64,000 nucleotides of DNA from Nocardioides daeguensis (GTDB lineage Bacteria; Actinomycetota; Actinomycetes; Propionibacteriales; Nocardioidaceae), in assembly GCF_019192965.1 (NCBI RefSeq), contig NZ_JAHTKU010000020.1:124001-188000 (forward strand), written 5' to 3'. Positions 7,544 through 14,272 of this stretch are shown piece after piece. Position 1 is the first letter of the stretch. The number at the start of each line of letters is the position of its first letter. The notes beneath the pieces were generated by a model, which was given only the letters and a program-made list of their open reading frames with translations, had not been told where the DNA came from and did no database searches. The translations under genes and the position numbers were made by a program.

Positions 7544-8986
7544 TTGAGCACCACCACCGAAGAGAAGTTCACTCGCTGGAAGCACCACGAGGAGATCGCC
7601 GAGGCGATGATCCCCATCGTCGGCAGGCTGCACCGCGAGAAGGACGTCACGATCCTGCTCCACAGCCGCTCGCTGGTGAACAAGTCGGTCATCGACATCC
7701 TCAAGACGCACCGCTACGCCCGCCAGATCGACGGCGTCGAGCTCTCGGTCGCGGACACCCTCCCCTTCCTCGAGGCCATCGCCGCGCTCGACCTGGGCGC
7801 CGCGAAGGTCGACCTGGCGCTGCTGATCCGCGCCTACCGCGCGACCGACGGCTCCCAGCCGATCCCGGACTTCACCGCGGCGGCCCTCGCCGAGGCCACC
7901 GGTGACAACAAGCTGCCCGCGCCGTGCCCGCAGGACGTCGTCCTCTACGGCTTCGGCCGGATCGGCCGACTCGTCGCGCGCCTGCTCGTCGAGAAGTCCG
8001 GCTCGGGCAACGGCCTGCGGCTGCGCGCCGTCGTCGTCCGCAAGGGCAAGGGCGACGACCTGAAGAAGCGCGCCTCGCTGCTGCGTCGCGACTCGATCCA
8101 CGGTGCCTTCAACGGGTCGATCACGGTCGACGAGGAGAAGAACCAGATCATCGCCAACGGCAACGTGATCCAGGTGATCTACTCGAACTCGCCCGACGAG
8201 ATCGACTACACCGAGTACGGCATCAACGACGCCATCCTCATCGACAACACCGGCATCTGGCGCGACCGCGAGGGACTGTCGACCCACCTGCGCCCGGGCA
8301 TCGCCAAGGTGCTGCTGACCGCTCCGGGCAAGGGCGACGTCCCCAACATCGTGCACGGCGTCAACCACCTCGACGTCGACCTCGACGAGAAGGTGCTGTC
8401 CTGCGCCTCCTGCACGACCAACGCGATCGTCCCGCCGCTCAAGGCGATGGAGGACGAGTTCGGCATCGTCCGCGGCCACGTCGAGACGGTGCACTCGTTC
8501 ACCAACGACCAGAACCTGCTGGACAACTACCACAAGGCCGACCGGCGCGGCCGCTCCGCGCCGCTCAACCTGGTCATCACCGAGACCGGCGCGGCCTCGG
8601 CCGTGGCGAAGGTGCTGCCGGACCTCCAGGCGCGGATCACCGGCAACTCGATCCGCGTCCCCACGCCGGACGTCTCGATCGCCATCCTGAGCCTGCAGCT
8701 CAAGCGCGAGACCACCCGCGAGGAGGTCAACGACCACCTGCGCAAGGCCTCGCTCGTCGGCCCGCTGGCCCGCAACCTGGACTACACGACCGCATCCGAC
8801 GCGGTGTCGACCGACTTCATCGGCGCCCGTGCGGCCTCGATCGTCGACGGCGGCGCCTCGATCGTCGACGGCGACTCGGCCATCCTCTACGTCTGGTACG
8901 ACAACGAGTTCGGCTACTCCTGCCAGGTGCTGCGCACCGTGCAGTACATCTGCGGCGTGGAGTACACGACGCTGCCGCGCGTCTGA
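7544..8986 (+). CDS. gap: Glyceraldehyde-3-phosphate dehydrogenase, long form
   Basis: A 480-aa GAPDH with an N-terminal extension of about 125 aa before the NAD(P)-binding fold (VVLYGFGRIGRLVARLL). The catalytic cysteine is in SCASCTTNAIVPPL and the C-terminal signature is WYDNEFGYS. Long GAPDHs of this size occur in actinobacteria, for example corynebacterial GapB, where the enzyme is linked to the gluconeogenic direction. The start is TTG at 7544, supported by an aaaagggga RBS 4-11 nt upstream. A short in-frame duplication gives SIVDGGASIVDG near residue 435. It is single and followed by a strong hairpin. Confidence 0.92.
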   Translation: MSTTTEEKFTRWKHHEEIAEAMIPIVGRLHREKDVTILLHSRSLVNKSVIDILKTHRYARQIDGVELSVADTLPFLEAIAALDLGAAKVDLALLIRAYRATDGSQPIPDFTAAALAEATGDNKLPAPCPQDVVLYGFGRIGRLVARLLVEKSGSGNGLRLRAVVVRKGKGDDLKKRASLLRRDSIHGAFNGSITVDEEKNQIIANGNVIQVIYSNSPDEIDYTEYGINDAILIDNTGIWRDREGLSTHLRPGIAKVLLTAPGKGDVPNIVHGVNHLDVDLDEKVLSCASCTTNAIVPPLKAMEDEFGIVRGHVETVHSFTNDQNLLDNYHKADRRGRSAPLNLVITETGAASAVAKVLPDLQARITGNSIRVPTPDVSIAILSLQLKRETTREEVNDHLRKASLVGPLARNLDYTTASDAVSTDFIGARAASIVDGGASIVDGDSAILYVWYDNEFGYSCQVLRTVQYICGVEYTTLPRV

Positions 8987-9012
8987 CGCGCGACCGGCTC
9001 CACCGGTCGTCC

Positions 9013-9059
9013 TGTGCGCCGGTCCCGGCCCCTTGCAAGGGGCTCGGGACCGGCGCACA
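9013..9059 (+). terminator. Strong intrinsic hairpin after gap
   Basis: Arms 9013-9034 (tgtgcgccggtcccggcccc, then tt) and 9037-9059 pair over about 22 bp with a single bulge and a 2-nt loop. It begins 26 bp after the gap stop. There is no T tract. Confidence 0.75.
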
Positions 9060-9093
9060 CTCGTTGGAGAGGGGTTCTCTCCGAGGAGGAGCC

Positions 9094-9765
9094 ATGAACG
9101 AAAGCCCGCACACCGGCGCCGACGTCCTCGCCGACACCGTCATCTCGACCTACGCCGTGCTCCACGCCCGGATGCGCAGCGCCGAGGCCTCCCGGCCCAC
9201 CCGGGAACGACCACGGGCCGCGCTCAGCGCCGCCGACCCGTTCCTGGCAAGCACGAGCCGCCACGTCTCGGCGGCCAACGCGGTGCTCGCCCCCGCGGCA
9301 CGGCACCACCTCGAGCAGGGCGGCGAGCGCGTCCATGAGCTCGCCCTGCAGAGCAAGCGGCTCGAGGTCGCCCTGACCGAGCTCAAGGCCAAGCTCTACG
9401 GCTCCACGTGGGTCGTGCGCCGTTCGTGGACCGGTATCTGGGACGAGGTCGAGCGCGAGCTGGCGGCCCTGCGGACGATGGAGCTCCGGTTGGCCCGCGA
9501 CCTGTCCGCGGCCCTGGACGACGCCCAGCGCGGCGGCCTCGCCGAGCAGCTCTACCGCACCGAGAAGCGGGTGCCGACGCGCCCGCACCCCTACCTCCCG
9601 CACCACGGCCTGGCCGGCCGGCTGGCCCGGCGCATCGCCTTGCAGGTCGACCGGTTCTGGGACACCGCGGAGGGCCGGATGGTCCCTGAGCCGGTGCGCC
9701 CGCACCGCGGCCGCGAGGGTCTGATCGCGCAGTACCTGCTGGCCGATCCGCACTTCCCGGGGTGA
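9094..9765 (+). CDS. Hypothetical helical protein
   Basis: A 223-aa soluble protein with no family I recognise. The sequence is rich in Ala, Arg, Leu and Glu with long amphipathic helices (residues 25-55 and 75-165), and it has no signal peptide or membrane segment. A Pro/His-rich turn (RPHPYLPHHG) lies near residue 170. The ATG at 9094 has an excellent cgaggagga RBS. It is flanked by terminator hairpins on both sides and so is probably a monocistronic gene. Confidence 0.7.
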   Translation: MNESPHTGADVLADTVISTYAVLHARMRSAEASRPTRERPRAALSAADPFLASTSRHVSAANAVLAPAARHHLEQGGERVHELALQSKRLEVALTELKAKLYGSTWVVRRSWTGIWDEVERELAALRTMELRLARDLSAALDDAQRGGLAEQLYRTEKRVPTRPHPYLPHHGLAGRLARRIALQVDRFWDTAEGRMVPEPVRPHRGREGLIAQYLLADPHFPG

Positions 9766-9772
9766 GCCGATG

Positions 9773-9797
9773 CGCTGATCGGCGGTGCCGATCAGCG
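9773..9797 (+). terminator. Perfect 11-bp hairpin
   Basis: cgctgatcggc and its complement gccgatcagcg are separated by a 3-nt loop, starting 7 bp after the stop of the preceding gene. Confidence 0.7.
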
Positions 9798-9883
9798 TCC
9801 GCGTTACATCGGACCGGGTGAGGATCGCCACGCCGTAAACGTGACCGTGACCACTGCGCTGCCCGCCGCACGCAGGGTGCACT

Positions 9884-10090
9884 GGACGCTGAGACCTCTC
9901 CGACCCGGGGAGGCCGCCCGCGTCGCGCCGAGGCCCGCGCTCGACGGTGGGGAGACATCGACCACGATGAAGTAAGCGCGGGCACGGGAGACCCAGGTAG
10001 TACGCCGGAGCGATCCGGCTCGGGGCGAAGGGACGCACGGCGTCCCTGGGCACCAGCAGCCCAAGTCCGACAGGTCATCTCTCGCAGGCG
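9884..10090 (+). ncRNA. c-di-AMP riboswitch (ydaO/yuaA type)
   Basis: The 345-bp leader of the NlpC/P60 gene contains the conserved blocks of actinobacterial ydaO RNAs in order. These are gacgctgagacct (9884), acccgggga, gcacgggagacccaggtagt (9982-10001), ggagcg...ggctcggggcgaa (10007-10029) and aagtccgacaggtcat followed by ctcgcaggcg (to 10090). The same class controls resuscitation-factor and NlpC/P60 cell-wall hydrolases, normally turning them off when c-di-AMP is high. The boundaries are approximate. Confidence 0.85.
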
Positions 10091-10110
10091 CCGCTGCGGA
10101 GCTCCTCCTG

Positions 10111-10689
10111 ATGTCCACCCTCGTGTCGCGCGCTGCCGCGCGCCTTCTCGTCGTGCCCGTCCTCGCGTCGGCGTGCCTGTTCACGCCGGCTCCCCAGGCC
10201 CACGCCGACGACCCCGACAGAGCGGTCCTGCACGTCCTCCCGGCCGAGACGGCCGAGGGCGGGGCCGCCGACCAGCCCCAGACCGCCGACACCGCCGCCC
10301 AGAACAAGGCCGAGAAGGCACACAAGGCCAAGAAGCGGGCCGCGAAGCGCGTCGCCCGGGTGATGGCCACGGTGCGCTCCCGCGCCGGCAAGCCCTACGT
10401 GTACGGCGCCGCCGGCCCCAACGCCTTCGACTGCTCGGGCCTGGTCCAGTGGACGTACCGCCACGTCGGCAAGAACCTGCCGCGCACCTCCGGCGCCCAG
10501 GCCGGCGCGACCCGGAGGGTCGGCCGTCCGCAGGTCGGCGACCTGGTGTTCTTCACCAGCGGCGGCCGTGTCTACCACGTCGGCATCTACGCCGGGAACC
10601 ACACGCTGTGGCACGCCTCGCGGCCCGGCGTCCCGGTCCGCCGCGACCGGATCTGGAGCGGCTCGGTGTTCTACGGCCGGGTGCGCTGA
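10111..10689 (+). CDS. Secreted NlpC/P60 peptidoglycan endopeptidase
   Basis: A 192-aa exported protein. It has a signal peptide of about 32 aa ending PQAHA, then a lysine-rich helical linker (KAEKAHKAKKRAAKR), then a single NlpC/P60 domain. The catalytic Cys is in FDCSGLVQW, the His in YHVGIYAG, and a third polar residue in LWHASRPG. Such enzymes cleave D-Glu-mDAP or related stem-peptide bonds during wall remodelling. Expression is probably under the c-di-AMP riboswitch in its leader, linking wall hydrolysis to osmotic and turgor signalling. The RBS cggag lies 10 nt before ATG 10111. Confidence 0.92.
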   Translation: MSTLVSRAAARLLVVPVLASACLFTPAPQAHADDPDRAVLHVLPAETAEGGAADQPQTADTAAQNKAEKAHKAKKRAAKRVARVMATVRSRAGKPYVYGAAGPNAFDCSGLVQWTYRHVGKNLPRTSGAQAGATRRVGRPQVGDLVFFTSGGRVYHVGIYAGNHTLWHASRPGVPVRRDRIWSGSVFYGRVR

Positions 10690-10730
10690 CCTCTCGCCGG
10701 TTCCCGCCGGCCCCGTGGGAGCCTTGCCCC

Positions 10731-11027
10731 ATGACGGTGTACGTCGACGACATGCAGCTCGAGGCCGTGGTCGGTCCCGTCGACGGCGTCTGGTCCCACC
10801 TGCTCTCCGACCTGCCCGGCGAGGCCGGTCGTCGCGAGCTGCTGGACTTCGCGCGGCGGCTCGGCATCGAGGAGCGCTGGATCCAGAACGCCGGCACCGC
10901 CACGGAGCACTTCGACGTCACCGAACCGACCCGGCAGCGCGCGCTGGCACTCGGCGCGGTGCCGATCGCCTACGGCCGTGCGGTCGCCGCGATCACCCGG
11001 TCCAAGCGGAGTGCTGAGGACCGGTAG
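10731..11027 (+). CDS. DUF4031-family protein
   Basis: A 98-aa protein beginning MTVYVDDMQLEAVVG, with WSHLLSDLP and HFDVTEPTRQRALALGA. These are the conserved blocks of DUF4031, a short actinobacterial and proteobacterial family of unknown function. It is followed by a GC-rich inverted repeat around 11032-11061 that may terminate it. No function is proposed. Confidence 0.8.
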   Translation: MTVYVDDMQLEAVVGPVDGVWSHLLSDLPGEAGRRELLDFARRLGIEERWIQNAGTATEHFDVTEPTRQRALALGAVPIAYGRAVAAITRSKRSAEDR

Positions 11028-11132
11028 GTCCGCGGCGCGCCCTTTCCGGGCGCGGCGCGCCGGAGTAGCGTGCGAATGCCGGCCGATGGGGGCGGATCGG
11101 CTCGCCCGTCCGCTGCTCCCGGAGGACCTCTC

Positions 11133-12308
11133 GTGACTCTCCCGCTGCCCCGTCCCGTGGCCCGTGCGCTCGCCGGCGCGACTCTCGCCGCCGGCGCCCT
11201 CGTCCTCCCGACGGCCGGCCCACCGCCCGCGGCCGGTGTCGGCTCCTGCGCCGCGCCCGCTCCCGTCGTCTTCGGCGCGAGCGGCACCGTCCAGTCGTGG
11301 GTGGTGCCGGCCGGCGTGCACCGGGTGAGCCTGTACGTCGTGGGCGCTCCCGGCGGCGGCTCGACACAGGCCGGCGGTCACGGGGGCTTCCTCTTCGTGC
11401 CGGGTGTCCCGGTGTCGGCAGGCAGCACCCTCCAGGTGCTGGTCGGCGGCGCCGGCGGGAACGGCGTACCCGGCCAGACCGGCGGCGGTGGCGGCGGCGG
11501 GTCCTTCGTGGTGACCGGACCGACCGCGGCCGGCGTCCTGGTCGTCGCCGGCGGTGGCGGTGGTTCCGGGGCGACGACCGGCGGGCTCGACGCCAGCTCG
11601 ACCGGCACCGGCGGCAACGGCGCCCCGGCCGGCGTCGGCGGCACCGGCGCCGGCATCGACACCGCGTCGAGCGGCGGGAGCGTCGGCGGCTCCAGCCTGG
11701 TGGCTCGCGGCGCCGGTGACGGCACGGAGGGCGGCGGCGGGGGCGGCGGCGTGGTGCTCGACGGCGCGAACGCCGGTCAGGGCGGCGCGGGCGGCTGGGC
11801 GATGGGCAACGGGGGCGCCGGCGGCGCCGGCCAGGTCGTGACGGGCGGCAGCGGGGGGAACGGTGGCTTCGGCGGCGGCGGAGGCGGCGGCACGGCCGGC
11901 GGCGGGGGCGGCGGCTACGGCGGCGGCGGGGGCGGCGGTCTGCTCGACAGCACGGCCGGCGGGGGCGGCGGCGGAGGCAGCTACAGCAGCGTGCCGCCGG
12001 CCCAGACCGGAGTCGCACCGGAGGCGACGAGCGGCCAGGTCGTGATCACCCCCGAGGGCGGCTGCGGCCAGCCGCCCGTGCGCACCTGCCACGGGCGGGC
12101 GGCCACCATCGTCGGCACGCCCGGCGACGACGTGCTCCGTGGCACGCCGGGACGCGACGTCATCGTCGGCCTCGGCGGGAACGACCGGATCCGTGGCCGC
12201 GGCGGCCGGGACCTGCTCTGTGGCGGTGCCGGGCGCGACGTGCTCCGCGGCGGCGGCGGCCAGGACCGGCTGTACGGCGGTCCCGGCCGCGACCGGCTGG
12301 TGCCGTGA
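11133..12308 (+). CDS. Secreted glycine-rich protein with C-terminal RTX-like repeats
   Basis: A 391-aa protein from GTG 11133 (RBS ggagga at 11121-11126). A signal peptide of about 35 aa is followed by a domain beginning [18 protein letters not shown], like the start of glycine-rich beta domains. About 200 residues of Gly-rich sequence follow, with runs of up to seven or eight glycines. The last 65 residues hold degenerate hemolysin-type nonapeptides ([28 protein letters not shown]), the calcium-binding beta-roll of RTX proteins, but with many Arg substitutions. It is probably an extracellular surface or matrix protein. It converges with the isomerase gene with only 4 bp between stops. Confidence 0.82.
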   Translation: MTLPLPRPVARALAGATLAAGALVLPTAGPPPAAGVGSCAAPAPVVFGASGTVQSWVVPAGVHRVSLYVVGAPGGGSTQAGGHGGFLFVPGVPVSAGSTLQVLVGGAGGNGVPGQTGGGGGGGSFVVTGPTAAGVLVVAGGGGGSGATTGGLDASSTGTGGNGAPAGVGGTGAGIDTASSGGSVGGSSLVARGAGDGTEGGGGGGGVVLDGANAGQGGAGGWAMGNGGAGGAGQVVTGGSGGNGGFGGGGGGGTAGGGGGGYGGGGGGGLLDSTAGGGGGGGSYSSVPPAQTGVAPEATSGQVVITPEGGCGQPPVRTCHGRAATIVGTPGDDVLRGTPGRDVIVGLGGNDRIRGRGGRDLLCGGAGRDVLRGGGGQDRLYGGPGRDRLVP

Positions 12309-12312
12309 GGCG

Positions 12313-13128
12313 TCAGCGGCCGGTGAACTCCGGGGGGCGCCGCTCGAGGAACGACAGCATCGCCTCGTCCAGGTCGTCGCTGAGCAGGAAGGCCGAGTTC
12401 CACACCGCGGTGTAGCGCAGGCCGGCCTCGACCCGCGGACCACGCTCGGCGTCGAGGACGTCCTTGATGCCGCGCAGGACCAGCGGCGAGTTGGCCGCCA
12501 TCCGGGCGGCGAGGTCGGCGGCCGCCGTACGGGTCTCGGCGGCGGAGGCGTGGACGTGGTTGACCAGCCCGATCTGCGCGGCGCGAGCGGCGTCGACGTC
12601 GTCGCCGGTGAGGGCGAGCTCGCGCAGGTGGCCGTCGCCGATGACGCCGACGAGGCGCTGCAGGCTGCCGAGGTCGGCGACGATGCCGACCTTGGCCTCG
12701 CGCACGCTGAACACCGCGTCGGCCGACGCGACCCGGACGTCGCAGGCGACGGCGAGGTCGACGCCGCCGCCGATGCACCAGCCGGTGACGGCGGCGACAG
12801 TGGGCTTGCGGAGGTTCGCCACCGTGTCGAGCGCGCTCTGCCAGCGGCGGATCAGGGCCATCAGCTCCTGCCGGGCGCCGGCATGGGTGGCCTGTCGCCA
12901 GGGCGCGAAGGTGCCGGCGGCCGCGGCCAGGTCGAGGCCGTAGGAGAAGTGGTCGCCCGCACCGGCGAGCACGACGGCGCGGACCGCGTCGTCGGCGTCG
13001 AGCTCGGTGAAGGTCGCGGCCAGCTCGGCGAAGAACGCCTCGTCCATGACCGCCTTGCCGCCCGGGCCGGCGAGGCCGACGGTGGCGACCGCGCCGTCGC
13101 GGGTGAGGGTGAACCGGGGCTCGCTCAC
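12313..13128 (-). CDS. Enoyl-CoA hydratase/isomerase family, dienoyl-CoA isomerase-like
   Basis: A 271-aa crotonase-fold enzyme. The oxyanion-hole segments are AGAGDHFSYGLDL and GWCIGGGVDLAVACD. The acidic residue in REAKVGIVADLGSLQRL corresponds to the Asp of delta3,5-delta2,4-dienoyl-CoA isomerases (VGLAADVGTLQRL) rather than the hydratase Glu pair, so double-bond isomerisation is more likely than hydration. The GTG start overlaps the stop of the upstream LLM gene by 4 nt, so the two are translationally coupled. Confidence 0.85.
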   Translation of the reverse strand: MSEPRFTLTRDGAVATVGLAGPGGKAVMDEAFFAELAATFTELDADDAVRAVVLAGAGDHFSYGLDLAAAAGTFAPWRQATHAGARQELMALIRRWQSALDTVANLRKPTVAAVTGWCIGGGVDLAVACDVRVASADAVFSVREAKVGIVADLGSLQRLVGVIGDGHLRELALTGDDVDAARAAQIGLVNHVHASAAETRTAAADLAARMAANSPLVLRGIKDVLDAERGPRVEAGLRYTAVWNSAFLLSDDLDEAMLSFLERRPPEFTGR

Positions 13129-14180
13129 GCGACGACCTCCTTGACGATCTCGGAGAGCCGGCGCACCTGCGCCACCTTCTCCTCGTCGGTCGCGGCGAGC
13201 GGGTTCAGCAGGAAGGTGCGCACGCCGGCGGCGTGGAACTCGGCCACCTGCCGGCGGATCGAGTCCTCGTCACCGAGCAGGGTGACGGCGTCGACCAGCT
13301 CCTGGGGTACGGCGGCCGCGGCCTCCGCCTTCGCGCCCGAGAGGTAGAGGTCCTGGATCTCCTTGGCCTCGGCCTCGTAGCCGTAGCGGCAGGCCAGCTG
13401 GTTGTAGAAGTTCTTGTCGCGCGCGCCCATGCCGCCGATGTACAGCGCCAGCTGGTTGCGGATCGCCTGCACGGCCTCGGGCGACGGCTCGCCGAGGTGG
13501 AAGGCGATCTGGAGCTGGATGTCGAGCTCGCCGAGTGCGGGGTCGCGCTTCGCGAACCCCTCGGCGAGCGGCTCGCCCCAGGCGAGGTCGCGCTTGCCGG
13601 GGTGGAAGAACAGCGGCTGCCAGCCGTTGGCGAGCTCGGCGACCAGGGCGACATTCTTCGGGCCGAGCGCGGCGACCGAGATCGGGATCTCGCTGCGGAC
13701 CGGGTGGTTGATGATCTTGAGCGGCTTGCCGAGCCCGGAGCCGCCCTTCTCCTTGGTCAGCGGGATGTCGTAGTACTTGCCCTCGAACTCGACCGGCTGG
13801 CGCTTCCACACCTGCCGGCAGATCTCGATCACCTCGCGGGTGCGGCCCAGCGGAGCGTCGTACTTGACGCCGTGGAAGCCCTCGATCACCTGCGGCCCGC
13901 TGGCGCCCAGGCCGAGCGTGAACCGGCCCTCGGAGACGAAGTCCAGGCCGGCGGCCGTCATCGCGGTCAGCGACGGGGTGCGGGTGTAGATCTGGAAGAT
14001 CGCCGACATCAGCTCCAGGCGCTCGGTCTTGGCGGCGATGTAGCCGAGCTGGCTGACCGCGTCGAAGGAGTACGCCTCCGGCATCGCGATCAGGTCGAGC
14101 CCGTTGCGCTCGTACTCCTGGAGCAGCTCCACGGTCTCGGCGAACCCGCCGGAGTAGTCGATGATCATGCCGAGCCGCAT
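13125..14180 (-). CDS. LLM-class (F420/FMN-dependent) oxidoreductase
   Basis: A 351-aa luciferase-like TIM-barrel flavoprotein. Features include the N-terminal strand MRLGMIIDYSGG, the IFQIYTRTPSLTAMTAAGLD segment after the first third, and GLGASGPQVIEGFHGV. These features suit the F420-dependent LLM subgroup common in actinobacteria, though FMN use is possible. ATG 14180 has a caggggg RBS and gives the family length. It forms a two-gene operon with the dienoyl-CoA isomerase-like enzyme, which suggests a role in acyl-CoA or terpenoid/steroid side-chain breakdown. The divergent neighbour is the FAD/Fe-S dehydrogenase. Confidence 0.88.
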   Translation of the reverse strand: MRLGMIIDYSGGFAETVELLQEYERNGLDLIAMPEAYSFDAVSQLGYIAAKTERLELMSAIFQIYTRTPSLTAMTAAGLDFVSEGRFTLGLGASGPQVIEGFHGVKYDAPLGRTREVIEICRQVWKRQPVEFEGKYYDIPLTKEKGGSGLGKPLKIINHPVRSEIPISVAALGPKNVALVAELANGWQPLFFHPGKRDLAWGEPLAEGFAKRDPALGELDIQLQIAFHLGEPSPEAVQAIRNQLALYIGGMGARDKNFYNQLACRYGYEAEAKEIQDLYLSGAKAEAAAAVPQELVDAVTLLGDEDSIRRQVAEFHAAGVRTFLLNPLAATDEEKVAQVRRLSEIVKEVVA

Positions 14181-14272
14181 GGCGCCCCCTGGCTGTCGTG
14201 GTGGTGGTCGTGGTGTGGTCGTGACCTGGGACGGGAGCGTAGCCGTCGCCGCCACCCACTAGATTTCAGCCT

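Noticed and set aside
11133..12308. PE_PGRS protein
   Set aside because: There is no PE domain. The N terminus is a cleavable signal peptide and the C terminus is RTX-like.
10671..12443. A 590-codon minus-strand frame over the glycine-rich gene
   Set aside because: It is the Ala/Pro-rich complement of poly-Gly codons. The plus strand has a signal peptide, RBS and RTX-like end.
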